Made by a program: the position numbers and the translations under genes | From: Ptiloglossa arizonensis | Lineage: Eukaryota; Arthropoda; Insecta; Hymenoptera; Colletidae | Length of the DNA stretch: 64,000 bases | Direction: 5' to 3' | Assembly: GCF_051014685.1 (NCBI RefSeq) | Contig: NC_135051.1 | Location: forward strand, 17,751,557-17,815,556 | In this document: positions 41,752 through 53,770 of the stretch, one piece after another | How the letters are laid out: each line of letters begins with the position of its first letter | Numbering within the stretch: position 1 is the first letter of the stretch | Notes under the pieces: model-generated | The model's database searches: none | What the model saw: the letters and a program-made list of their open reading frames with translations, nothing else | What the model was told of the DNA's origin: nothing

Positions 41752-44087
41752 TCAAATTTCATATACTTGTTGTAAAGCAATAACTTCTTCATTAGATACA
41801 TTCTCGACTGCTTTGCAATATTCAAAAAGTATCCTTAAGCCTAAAAATTCATAATAAATCACATAAATAAAAAAGTAATAGTAGTAATTTAAAATACTGC
41901 AGATTTGGTGTAATAATACCTACTTTCTTTTTCGCTATTGCTGATAAACATAATAAAAGCTCTGAATCGTTTAACTTTGCTAAGATCTTGTAAATAGGAA
42001 AATATGAACTCCTTTCTTTTTATAAATTCTATCCTTAAGACTTCCAATATTTCACTAAAGATATCAGATTCCATAGAATCTTGAAATATTTTGGGCAAAC
42101 TATTCTTGGGTAATTGCTAGAATTCAATTGTCTAATTGCATTAAAAGATATAATTATAATATTACAAAATTTTAGTATAGTCGTTTCATTCTCACCTTTA
42201 AATATTTATACCTAAATTCTGACAATTTATTTGCTTTCCAATTTTTTACAAACTGTACAGCTGTTTTTGGAATTGAAGGTATATTAATATTTTCTAAAGA
42301 TTCAGAAACTTTATTAAAACCGTTCTTCTTAAAATTATCGTCTTCACTAATTTTCTCTAATTGTACAGGTTTATATTCTTTATGTGCAGTTTTTTCATTG
42401 TTGTCATGATATTTTGTAATACCAAATTGTACTTCTTCAACTGGTATTCTTGTTAGTGACTTCTATAAATGAGCATTTTAAGCATATATATATTAATCAG
42501 TTGTTAATTGTGTAATCTTACCTTTGAGCGTAAGTGAGGTGGTCTTTTAATAGGTTCTATTACAACAACATCATCTTTCTCTGGTAACCAAACAGGAATA
42601 CGTGGGACTCTTTTTTTATACTCTGTAGTAGTATCTTGTATGTCAACTACATCTTTTTTAGTAGGTTCCAGATCCTTACTATTTTTATGTGCTTGATCCT
42701 TTTTCATTCCCTCATTAGTATCTTTTTCACCCTCTTTAACATCTTTAATATCTGTTATTACAGTAGTTGGTTCAATACTGGACCATATTTTTTTACTCAT
42801 TTGTTTTTTAACTGGCGATGTATCAGATGATTTCTTTATAGACTCTTTTGATGTGGTAACTAACTATATAAAGTGACATTATTAAATGATATATATTTTA
42901 TGATTCAACTATATATTTCAATAAATTGACTTATTCTTTGTTTATTACTTACATCTGAAGCTTTAATCTCGTTTTCAATTTTAGCAAGTAACAACTTTGC
43001 TTCATTATTAGAAGAATTCAATTTCAAGACTTTTTCTAAGTCTTGTTTGGCTTCTTTGTATTCTTTTAAATTCATTCCAACTATTGCTCTTCTATAATAA
43101 GCTTTCTCATAAGTTTCATCCAATTGTATTGCTATAGAACAGTCTGATTTGGCAGAAAAAAAACTAAAAAGATATATATCTTAATATTGTTCTACAGTTT
43201 CTGTTTTGACTCGCATATAAAATTAAATAAACTCTTAACTACACACTATATTAGAAAAAAAATATGTACCACTCTAGTTCTATTTGACAAAGTGCACGAT
43301 TTGCATAAAACACAGCATCAGACTTGAAAGTTTTTATGGCCAGATTATAACACCCAATTGCTTGTGTCCATTTCTGTTGCTGTACAAAAATATTTCCTTC
43401 ATTTTTATATTTAGTTGCCAATTTATGTGCCTTTTTTAATTCTTCTTTAGACATAACTTCATCTCCAAAATCATCCAATTGCTCTTCTTCATCTACTATT
43501 TCATTACATGCTTCTTCCTTTGAAACAATATATATAATTAGTGCATTCTACTAGCTTCTACAAATTTCTAATGTTATAAAACTTTATCCAACATTTCATA
43601 TCTGTAGTATTTAACACAGTAATTTAGAACTAATTATAATCAATTATTAAAATTATTTGTTACTTTCATGTAAAAATAAATATTTCCTACAAACATAAAT
43701 ATTCTATACATTGTCTTAATTTCTGAAGTATAATAAATAAAACTTACTGCATCAAATTTATCCCAAGCACAATAATCAAACGATTTAATCCTTTTTGATT
43801 TAATATCAGATCCATTTTGTTTTGTAAGAGTAACTTTTGTTTTACTTTTACTTTTGCTTCTAATTGGAGGTAAAGTAATCTGACAAATATAAATCTTACT
43901 ATTATTAAAACGAAATATCTGAATAACAATTCTTGCTGGTAAAGCATACCTGGCCACTCATTTCTGTTCTTAGTTCCTTGTCTTTGTTCTTCATTAATTC
44001 TTCCCAATTTTTCATATCAAGAAACTCATTTTGCAAATCTGCTGTATTATCTTTTACTTGTTTTTGCAATAAAATTGATTTATCCAT
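41752..44087 (-). CDS. RPAP3: RNA polymerase II-associated protein 3 (R2TP co-chaperone, Spaghetti)
   Basis: This is the TPR subunit of the R2TP/PAQosome complex, which hands clients such as RNA polymerase subunits, snoRNP proteins and PIKKs to HSP90. Eight exons on the minus strand: 44087-43950, 43879-43748, 43517-43270, 43163-42953, 42863-42522, 42462-42196, 42116-41924 and 41840-41752. They join in phase to 539 residues. Residues 1-90 hold the N-terminal homology region (LPPIRSKSK, RIKSFDYCAWDKFDA). One TPR block of about three motifs follows (EGNIFVQQQKWTQAIGCYNL, YANRA, YEKAYYRRAIVGMNLKEYKE). After a charged linker comes the RPAP3_C domain (KIFQDSMESDIFSEILEVL, RFRAFIMFIS), which binds the RUVBL ring. 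Human RPAP3 has two TPR blocks (665 residues); insect Spaghetti has one, as here. The donor of exon 7 (GAAA|GTAGGT) was chosen because it alone continues the conserved frame. Confidence 0.95.
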
Positions 44088-45130
44088 GTTTATAATTCTA
44101 TTTAAGATAATGAATCAAGTTATAATGTCACTTGTAAAATTAGGTTATGTCGTGTCTCTTTATTATGTTATTCTCCTTAGGATTGCAAGTAAATTCTTCT
44201 TTCACAAAATATTAAATTACCTAAATAAATAAAATGTTTACTTTATATGAACATGCTTCGTATATCATATCGTATTAACAAAAGTATGTTCTTCAAAGAT
44301 CATACTTGATTTGTTGTATCGTAGATTAGTTACATATTAAAAATTGACTTATGTTAGTGAGACACTAAAGTTACTACGCATATAAATAGTGATAAACCGA
44401 TATCATAAATAAAATGTAAAATAAATAGTTCATCTTACGGAAATTGATAATAGAAATAAGATATACAATAAACGTTGCTAACAATGCTTTCTTGTGTCAC
44501 ACAGAGCACGGATAAGATATAGAATAGGTATTTCATCTCATAAAAGTTGGTGTCACACGGTCTGAAATACCGACCTCGTAAAACAATGATTTTTGAAGCA
44601 ACCTCTTCGTAGAGGAACAATCATTTTAGAAACCAAATCCAACTAATTTACTAAAGTCGGTAAAGGTAGTAAACGTAAAAAACAACCCTGTACATTAATA
44701 ATTTATAGTTCTAACAAATTTATCAGTTTCCGAAAGTATTGTAACGATAAGTTCGATTCATTTTCACAGTTGGATGTGACAAAAAATAGAACTAAGAATA
44801 TTTTCAAACTTACAGTTACCCTAACAGATTAACGAAATTCTTCGTGTACTATCTGTTCTCAGATTCCTATACTGTAATATGTATCTTACTTTATAAGGGT
44901 GAAATGATCAAATAATACTTGGAACACAAAATGTTTTATAATTAATGTGGAATAAACGGTTAAGAATTGGAGATATTATGTTATTATCAATCTTCGTTCG
45001 ACCTAGCTATTTAGGTAAGTAAATTAAAAATTTTTATCGGACAATAGTTGAAATAACTATTAACAATATTTATCATGTAAACAATGGTTTACAATGTCAT
45101 TTTGCTGAATTATTAATTGTCCTTGAACTA
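44088..45130. other. RPAP3 upstream region with one arm of a diverged inverted repeat
   Basis: Just upstream of RPAP3 the DNA is AT-rich and CpG-poor, with no clear core promoter. The segment 44535-44576 (minus strand) is related to 46021-46062 (plus strand). A strong plus-strand donor, TATTTAG|GTAAGT, lies near 45014 after an ATG. No complete gene can be assembled. Confidence 0.3.
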
Positions 45131-45195
45131 ATATTTCGGTTAGATTGAACAGACAAATTAATTGTAAATCTATGACATCACACTCTTTTGAAAGC

Positions 45196-45240
45196 ATATA
45201 TAAGCCTTCGTGTAATTTAAAACTTTCTTTTCTCGAGAGT
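45196..45240 (+). promoter_or_regulatory. Possible TATA promoter
   Basis: GCATATATAAGCC starts at 45197, with TGACATCAC (CRE-like) about 25 bp before it. The downstream reading frame is short. A plus-strand acceptor, TTTCTTTTTCCTAG, ends near 45387. This could start a short or non-coding transcript, but nothing confirms it. Confidence 0.2.
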
Positions 45241-45707
45241 CTTCAAGGTGGACGGACGTCCTGTCGTCGAACTTACCTCATGGACATTCTTGAACACAGA
45301 CCATTTATAACCATTAGCATCGATAAGCACTCAACTTTTAAATTTTACCCGCGTTTTCTTCTGTTTATTGTGTTTCTTTTTCCTAGGTCACTACGTAACT
45401 GTATTTAAACGGTAACTGTTTTGTTTTTTCAATTGTTACGAATGTTTTCTTGTTCCTTAACTAATAATTACACCAAAAGAAAATAATTTATAGTAAAAAA
45501 TTTTATTCGATTATTTACAATTTCTATTTTTTCTTTATTCCTTGAATTTATATTACTCCTGAGCTAGGTACTACATTGTACAATAATTTGTATGACTCAT
45601 TGGCCAAGTGTAAGATTAAAAATAGATAACTTCAATGTAATATTTTATCTAATAATTTCACTTGTATGCGTTTTTCTGGATTTAGAGAGGTATACGGAAA
45701 TGCGTAC

Positions 45708-45859
45708 CTGTCTGCTGAAATCGCCAAAATCAGGAGGACTCTCTTTGTTGTCAGACGTTCTAACAATAAATCGTCTCCATACATGCGTGACCTGTGGCAG
45801 AGGATAAATGGGGCACCTTTGTTGGTGGTGTCGATTATTTGTCTCTTCAATAGGACTCA
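45708..45859 (-). CDS. Orphan exon candidate, unknown gene
   Basis: On the minus strand a strong acceptor (CTGTTTTTTCTTAG, ending at 45860) and a strong donor (AGACAG|GTACGC) bracket 152 bases that stay open in one frame, entering at phase 1 and leaving at phase 0. The 50 residues include NRHHQQRCPIYPLPQ and NKESPPDFGDFSRQ. The GC content is higher than its surroundings. I do not recognise the family and cannot join it in phase to neighbouring pieces. It may be one exon of an undetected gene, a transposon remnant or chance. Confidence 0.3.
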
Positions 45860-46020
45860 CTAAGAAAAAACAGGATTGACCGACTAAAGTCAGATGTAGG
45901 GCATAGAAAATATTATTAAGTTGTTAAGATAGCTATAACTTTATGGTTTGGTTGAATGTGGAAGTCACTGTTCTTAGATATAGAGTGCGCTGCAAAACCA
46001 TTGATTTTTTACCAGTTTTC

Positions 46021-46062
46021 AGGTCGGTACTTCAGTTCGTATGGCATCAACTTCCATGAATG
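46021..46062 (+). repeat. Diverged inverted repeat, right arm
   Basis: GGTCGGTACTTCAG and the next 24 bases match the minus strand near 44540-44576 at about 30 of 38 positions, mostly with transition differences. Both copies are preceded by AG at an exon-like border and encode similar short peptides in one frame (RYFSSYGINFHE and RYFRPCDTNFYE). This suggests two copies of one old element or exon in opposite directions, about 1.5 kb apart. Confidence 0.45.
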
Positions 46063-46429
46063 CTGTCTGTTCTACACTTGGCCTGCGATATTACCATTTA
46101 AAAAAACACTTAACAGAGGCGTTTTCAATTACAAAAACACATGCATAAGCATAAATATCTGTATATTTGCAAATGGTAAAAATATTTTATTTTTAACAAG
46201 AATATATTCCTTTATACAGGGAACTCTAAATATTTACATATTTTCTACTATTATTTACAATTCCAAAAAATAATTGTGATTAGAAAAATTAATTTATTAA
46301 GGTTTATACACACCTATTTTCATTCGTTCAGTTAGTAATTCAAATTCGATTTTTAATTGGGCATTCTGAAATTTATATTGGTTAAAGTGTCTTGTACAAA
46401 CTCTTGCTTTTCACCTAATTTGAACAATA

Positions 46430-46714
46430 TTATCTAAGTGAAAAAAAAAATTTTTTTATACGGAAATCGAAGGGCATTGAATTACAATAAATTCGACAGA
46501 CACCGGTATGAAATTTACAGTGTCTGATACGAGCTTGACATTCAAACCCTTTTAGATTTGGGCATCTGCCATCGGATCTGAATTGACCAGCTTCAATGTT
46601 AACATTCGCAATAACGATGCGGATATGTTTTCTTAGGCGAAGCAGTTTGCGACCAACAATCTTCGAGTGTATACCAGTGCTTAGGCCCAACAAAATGTTG
46701 TTTACAGTACACAT
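46430..46714 (-). CDS. Small cysteine-rich ORF, unknown
   Basis: A 94-residue ORF runs from an ATG at 46714 to a TAA. Its second half is cysteine-rich (SDGRCPNLKGFECQ, RHCKFHTGVCRIYC), with spacing C-x7-C-x6-C-x6-C-x3-C. The N terminus is basic and moderately hydrophobic but is not a convincing signal peptide. The frame covering the first half in +1 is also cysteine-rich (NVYCKQHF, LEDCWSQ), so a frameshift or intron inside is possible. No family is recognised. It may be a decayed secreted peptide or a transposon piece. Confidence 0.25.
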   Translation of the reverse strand: MCTVNNILLGLSTGIHSKIVGRKLLRLRKHIRIVIANVNIEAGQFRSDGRCPNLKGFECQARIRHCKFHTGVCRIYCNSMPFDFRIKKFFFSLR

Positions 46715-46980
46715 TTTTATGGGGACAGTGACGCAATATACAAGTATTAACTTGTAATTTATAAATACAACTGTGACAGAGTAGCGTGTGTTAATGTATT
46801 AATTATAACTACGCACTTTGTAACTCTAGTTCGAAACCAGGAACTTAACACACTTTGAGTGCTGTGGATTCGAACTTACGAGGGGTCAGTGAGTCGGTAT
46901 AGCGCATGCAGTGAACGCCTAGGAGCGTTTAACGAGCATGATTAACAAGCACAACTACGAACCCTCCTTAGACGGAGGGT

Positions 46981-47070
46981 ACATTTTGTGTCGAAAGTTT
47001 AACACCGAAAAAGTTGTAAGAAGACACATTTTGTGTCGAAAGTTTAACACCGAAAAAGTTGTAAGAAAAC
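46981..47070. repeat. 45-bp near-perfect tandem duplication
   Basis: Two adjacent 45-bp copies, each starting ACATTTTGTGTCGAAAG, differ at one base near the end. The high identity points to a recent duplication. Nothing coding is seen here. Confidence 0.85.
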
Positions 47071-49076
47071 ACATACGTAAAATATCCACTTCGTCATTAT
47101 AGGCTAGTTAATCGAGACGTAAATGGTGCATTCCTATCTTTTGACACTGTAACTTTAAATACGCGTACAAACCTTGAAAATGATCGTGGTCGATACATTT
47201 GTACAGAAATCGGGATTCTTTATAATACATAAACGGTTTTTCATATTAAGTTGTATCGCTGCGTGTATACCTGGTCATGCAAAAGTATATAAAATATTAT
47301 TTCGTCGATAACGTATATTAATTATTTAATGCACGTATTGTTTGATAATTTAAATATTAACGCATATTAACGATGTATGTGTGATATTTTTCTCGTAACC
47401 GTATCGTTACTTTTTTTCGTAAACTTTTCGTTTTAAACGTTCAACATTGTTTACGAAGTACTCGATATCGTGCATCGACTAAAATATTTCGTTTAACTTT
47501 TACACAAATTCACGAGCTACCAAACGGTTTGTTTACGTTTACGTGCATAACGCGTTTGATTAATTTTCGTCTCTGAAAGAATACAATTGAAAAATAATAT
47601 TTTCTTTCGCAGATGCTTAAATAGATTGCTACGGAGAACAAACCGCTTTGAGTTAGTTTAAACTGACACGGGCTATATTGTTACATTAAAATCTGAACGA
47701 AAGCATTTCAAAGTTCGGCCAATGTCGCATGCTTCTGTCCAAAGTATTTTTAGACTGCTTCCTCGAGGAACATCCTGTGACCATCAGACAATCTGTTAGA
47801 CACAATGATGACGCTACACACACATGTCATGAACCATACACTCGCAACACTTCCGCACAAAATGATACTTCGGCCACCGTTTACAATAGAAACGTAATAT
47901 TCTTCGAATACACAAATAACAATCTTTGATCGAATAACTCTATCGAAAATATTAAACTGTTCGATAGTGATCAGTTACTGATCACATTAATTGATACAAT
48001 AATTAAACATTACCTTCTGTGATAATTTCACACCGAATTTAAAATACATCGCTCGAAGTAATCATACCATCGTCGAATAGATAATAAGAAAGATTCCCAA
48101 TATTGAATTCATTCTCCCAAATTATCCAAGAAGGGTAACATTCTGATTGTTTTCGAGTAATAAAAATCATTTGTTGCGATCAAATATTTTTCTTTTTTTT
48201 TTTTTTTTTTTCTTTTATTAAAATTCATTTAAAAGTCCTGTTTGTATGTTCCTGTGTGTGTGTAGATAGATGTGTACGAATTAAATTTAAATTTAGTTAT
48301 CGTACGCGACGAAACATTCACGCTGGTAATTAACACTCAGTCTGACGTTTCAATTGTATGCTTAGGAACCTTGCACGGATTTTATGTTTACTCAGTCGGC
48401 ACTTATTCCAATATCCAAAGTTATATTTAACTGTTTCGATGCATTTTGGCGCGACTGCCAAACTACTCGGCATTATTTACGGCGCGTAATCCGGAAAACC
48501 TTACAGCTGAACACTATTCGACAATTCTTGTCTTAACAATGACGTTCTCTTCTTCTGTGAAACGCATTGATAAACGTACTACTGTTCAAACTCTTGCACG
48601 TATTCTAACATCCAAACGAGTTTCTTCAACATCGTTTCAATTCTTACCGAGTCGTCGAGAAATTATTATGAAATTAATTTCAGTCACATCTGTTCGCAGG
48701 TATATACAATGGACTTGAGAATAGTGATCTCCTCGTTGAACAAAACATTGTGGACAGTTCCCTTATTTAATCTCACGCATTAAACGAAAACAATGTCTTA
48801 TACTACCATATTTTCATTCTACTATGCTTGAGGTATTTCTTGCATCGATATCTAAGTTTTAAGGCCCGAGACTTTTTTTTTTTTTTTAATTAAGAATTAC
48901 GAAAAAATTTCTTGACAAAACTGCAATTGAAATCCGATCGATTTTGTTGCCAGGTCTTCTTGAGGTGAAGTTTACAATAACAATGAAAAGGAGGAAACTG
49001 TTATTCTTACGACAAAGTTACTTTGTTCTGAATTGAACTTTCGTTATAAAAGTGATAAGTACCGAATGAAGAAACG
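47071..49076. other. Bestrophin upstream region, no assembled gene
   Basis: AT-rich DNA with CpG-richer islets at 47620-47900 and 48330-48720. These could hold 5' UTR exons or enhancers of bestrophin. The longest ORFs (66 and 90 residues) have no recognisable domain. Long T tracts occur at about 48190 and 48870. Confidence 0.3.
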
Positions 49077-52000
49077 ATGACGGTCTCGTACCAGTATCAA
49101 GTCGCTAATACCGCACGAGGTGGATTCAAGAGGCTTCTGTTTATGTGGAGAGGTTCACTATACAAGCTCATTTATACAGAACTGCTCGTGTTTCTAATCC
49201 TTTTCGCTACACTGTCTACTATTTACCGGCACCTACTTACTGCCAGTCAAAAAAAGTTCGCAATTGATCAGTACACTTTTCATTAAATATGAACCCTGTT
49301 AACAGTGATGGGATCAAATTCTCGAACGAAGAAGATTTATCAATTTTTTGTTCAACGTTAAGTACGAAAATCACATTACACTTACGATACAAAGATTGTT
49401 CTCAGATTTGAATTTCAAATGGACGATATTAAAATTTGTAACTCCGTGTGGGAAAATTAGATTTGTACGTTTTACATTCGAAAATGACGAAAGTAGAATA
49501 TTGGGCCCATCGCTAGTTAAAACGTGAATTAAAAAAGTAAATAGTAAACTAGAAAACAAATTCGACTTCCGAGAACACTTTTTTTTCAGAGACTTCGAGC
49601 AAATTGTTATTTACTGCGACAAGCTTATTAATTTAATTCCATTAAGTTTTGTCCTTGGATTTTACGTGTCCTACGTTGCTCAAAGGTGGTGGCAACAATA
49701 CCAAGCGATACCTTGGCCTGACAAGTGAGTTTCCAGAATGTGATCACCCAGTACAAGAATTGATACAAATTGTTTTTGCAGAGTGATGCATTTAATTGCG
49801 TTGTATCTTACGGGGAACGATGAATATAGTCGTATGCTTCGAAGAACGCTCATGCGTTACTTAAATCTTTCCTTGATACTCGTTTTACGATCGATCAGTT
49901 CAGCAGTAAAGAAACGATTTCCTACACTCGATCACGTTGTTGAGATTGGTAAATTATTTCACATCCATTGAAATAGAAACTGTAATTTAGAGCAAGTTTT
50001 CTTCTAACATTAACGTACTAATTTTAACTCATAGCACGCGTTCAAGCAGTACGCGTTACTATTTACTTACGTTGAAGAAAGTTAGATCGATAAAGCAAGA
50101 TTTATAATAAATTGATGGATCCGATGGCATAAAAATTGTCAACGATAAAAATAAACATAGCCATCCAATTCCGATAGAAAACTCACGTTGACCAAGATGA
50201 ATACCTTTCTGATCAATTGCACCTTAAAAGACAACAAATTGGGTATACTTCAATTACAATTTTTGTATAATTTTTGTTATACAATATCTTTAATTTGTAG
50301 AAAAATTTATTAAATTTTATGACATTAAGCGTAGTAAAATTGTACTTAGACTTTCGTTAATACTACACTAAATTTATTTATATATGTATTACGTATTAAT
50401 TACCTAAAGTATTTCATACGATTTATGAATGCACCCACTATTAAACAATTTATAATAATTTAACGTAAGCGTTTCATACATTTTTGAATAATTATACAAT
50501 CAAAATACGAGAAATTCCTGATGTAGAAAACAATTGCACTAACAAATGTATGTGTTTCGATAAATCCATATTTTAGTTTGTTCGCCTATTAATATTTTTC
50601 TAATACTATTAGATTAACAACCAATCGCAACTTATACTTTAATTGTTACATGAAATTTAAATAAATACATAAATCCTATGAAACGTACTTATCTTCATTT
50701 GTATAGTGTTGTACAAGTTTTTAGAAATTCAGAGTCGATAGAATTACCGCTAATAGTGTAATTAATATGTTATTAATGTATTACTAATATCTTACAGGAT
50801 TTATGACATCATTGGAATTGGAATTGTTTCTGGCTGTACCAAGTTTGGAATTTAATACTTATTGGATCCCTTGCACTTGGTTCATCAATCTTCTAAAAGA
50901 GGCACGTCAAAAAGAGAGAATTTCTGATCCCCAGGGATTAAAATTAATTATGGAGGTATTGTGTTACACGAAACGAATTTCGTGAATTTATCAATTGCAG
51001 GTGTTATACATCTAGCTAAAGACATAAATTTAAACTTTAACTATTATTGTTATAGGAATTTAATGAGTTTCGTACAAAATGTGGTCTCTTATGGAGCTAT
51101 GATTGGATATCAATTCCATTAGTTTACACACAAGTGGTGACACTAGCAACATACAGTTTCTTTGCCGTTGCCCTAATAGCTCGTCAATACATTGACGGTG
51201 TAGAAAGACAATTCCAATTGCAGATCGACATATATATACCTATTTTTACGATTTTGCAATTTTTCTTCTTCGTGGGACTATTAAAGGTACATATTGTCTT
51301 ATTGTAATATATAGAAATAATAATTAAAAACCATTTTCTTTTACCGACTTATCAATACGTTTTCATATCAATATGAAATTTGTGCATAATTATAAGAATC
51401 GATTCGTGTCTTAATAGGTAGCAGAACAATTAATTAATCCCTTTGGTGACGATGATGAGGACTTTGAATTGAATTGGATAATTGATCGTCATACTAAGGT
51501 AATTAGAAATTTCATTCCCCTTTTAAAACTGTTCTCATTTTTTAAATGATTATGTTACTTTGTTTAATTTTTTTTTATTTTGAAATCAATTTAGGTATCG
51601 TATCTTGGAGTAGATACTCTTATGAATCGATGTCCACCGTTAGTTAAAGATATTTACTTTGACGAAGAAAATCTAATTCTACCATATACAGAAGCATCAG
51701 CCGCTTATAAGAAGAAAACATATCGTGGTAGTGTGGCAAATATGACGTTAGTATTTTTAATCAATTATTCTTTGTATTACTATTCGTTAGATTTTATTTT
51801 TAAGCAGTATTTTCAAATTTAAAAATGATTAATAAGTTTTTCGCTTTTTTTACTTTCACGAGTGTCGAAAAACCGAAATAAGGAATGCATTTTAATTAAT
51901 TTGATTGAATGCTAAATATTCATTTGTGTCTATAGAGTTCCCGAAGAAAAACAAACCATGTTCCTACCAAATGTTATAGAAGAAGAAGAAGAGGAAGATT

Positions 52001-52949
52001 TGAAAATGTCAATTCATGCATCAAATATAAGTTTAGCTACCCACAATAATGATAGCCCTTCCTGTAGCAGGCGGTAAAACTTCTTAAAACATTTCTATAA
52101 TTGATTAAAAATAAAACTTTTCGTACAATGAAACTTTATTAAATTAGATTCGTTTGTTTCAGCCAGATCAGCCCGCACCTTGACACTCCACTTACAAAAA
52201 CTCATCAAAATTTTCCTGAGATAGTTTTACAATTTGATCAAGAACCACCATCAAAAATTGCAACAGAAACTGTGAGGAAATGTTCGTCCTCAGGGAAGCA
52301 GTCGACATCACGAATCGATCCAAATCGAAAACCATTTTTTACAATAACTAAAAGTCCGAAGGTCATTCTACGATCCTCGTCTAGTACGTCCAACTTGAAA
52401 ACTGTGAGACAAATCATCGATACACCCGTAGTATATACTAACGACATTAATCCGTGGAAAGAATATCCAAGTGCTTTCTGCCGACCTTCATTAGAAGTCT
52501 TAATTCCAGATCAGTTTTCACAAACGGAGAAACAGTGTGATTTTGGAAATGTGCACCCATCTGATAATTTCAATACGAACGCAAATGATAGTCCTCATTC
52601 AGACACATGCCAGTCTCAGTGTCATCATGTTAATAAGAGTCATTTACAACTTCCAGAAACAAACTTACCGACTGTAGCACAAACAACACTAGGAAGTACG
52701 AATTCTAAATATTTCGTGAGAAGACATAAATCAATGGAAATTGTTAAAAAGAAAAGTGTTCCATGGAAACATTTTATGAAAATACGACGAAGAAAAACGA
52801 TAGAAGATGAATCAGCTGTTGATAAAATACTGTGTCAAACAATGAGCTCGCCAAATTTGAAACACTTCAACAATGACCCACAGCATCCAATCAAAGACAT
52901 TGATGATAGTGATGATGATGACATAGACTCCGTTGATAAAGGGAAATAA
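49077..52949 (+). CDS. Best: Bestrophin (calcium-activated anion channel)
   Basis: The protein is a pentameric Ca2+-activated chloride channel of the plasma membrane. Nine exons: 49077-49255, 49590-49724, 49782-49948, 50798-50955, 51056-51286, 51418-51498, 51595-51746, 51936-52073 and 52163-52949. They join to 675 residues. The start [20 protein letters not shown] matches the bestrophin N terminus. Numbering coincides with human BEST1 at the neck: I76, F80 and F84 in [33 protein letters not shown] and the Ca2+ clasp [18 protein letters not shown] (about 297-314) are intact. The long variable C terminus is Ser-rich with an acidic end ([15 protein letters not shown]). The exon-1 donor AAAAAA|GTTCGC is weak but is required by alignment with fly Best1. 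It is convergent with the zinc-finger gene. Which bestrophin paralogue this is cannot be told. Confidence 0.95.
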
Positions 52950-53211
52950 GACTAAAATTAAAAATGCATACATGTGATAGCAATTACAAAGTGTAGAATT
53001 TGTAAAAAAATCTATAAATGTATTACCATTTGTTGTTCAATGACATAATACTACCACATTTCATAAAAATCTTATTCATTATTTATATACATATTGCAAA
53101 GTATAATTAAATATAATTATACTTAAGAAAAAAATAATTCATTAATATTTCTCGATGCCAATTTTTATAATATCAGATATTAAAATTATTAATATTTTTT
53201 ACTATCAAGTT

Positions 53212-53217
53212 AATAAA
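53212..53217 (+). terminator. Candidate bestrophin poly(A) signal
   Basis: AATAAA about 260 bp after the bestrophin stop; another lies near 53321. The choice between them is uncertain. Confidence 0.35.
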
Positions 53218-53665
53218 CAACATTAAGGGAATAATATTAAGTTTGAATTACGATATTGAAATCATGCTTAAAACATTGATAAAAGTATGTAGTCACATAC
53301 TCAAAATACATATTTGCATATTAATAAACACTAAAAATGTTTCGAATATGCAAAAACTGCATTAACATTTAGTGTACATGCACACTAATCCTCAAATGAA
53401 ATATAAACAGTGACAAGGTAGTTCTTTAATTTACTACGTATATAAATTTGAAATTAAATAATTAAAGAGATTTAATCTCAACCTGAATTAGTACATACCT
53501 TTAAAAATGTGGTTGACATCCTAATTAATTAAAAAGTCTTGATTTGTTCATGTTATTACATTCTACTTTTAGGAACTCATTAAAATTCCTCTTACAACTT
53601 CTTTCGTGTATTGCATTTTCTTATTACTTATTTCTATTCTGGCACTTACCTTAAATTATCTACTC

Positions 53666-53671
53666 TTTATT
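53666..53671 (-). terminator. Zinc-finger gene poly(A) signal
   Basis: TTTATT on the plus strand reads AATAAA on the minus strand, 100 bp past the zinc-finger stop. Confidence 0.5.
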
Positions 53672-53770
53672 TTCACGTTTGTATTTATCACTCCTTAAAA
53701 AAAAGTCAAAAAACACACTAGTAATTCTAAAAAAGACATTCTTATTCAATCTTCCGCACACGTGACTATC

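Noticed and set aside
46860..46960. tRNA-like motifs (GGATTCGAAC and GAGTCGGTATAGCGC)
   Set aside because: The B-box-like and A-box-like pieces are in opposite orientations and no cloverleaf can be drawn.
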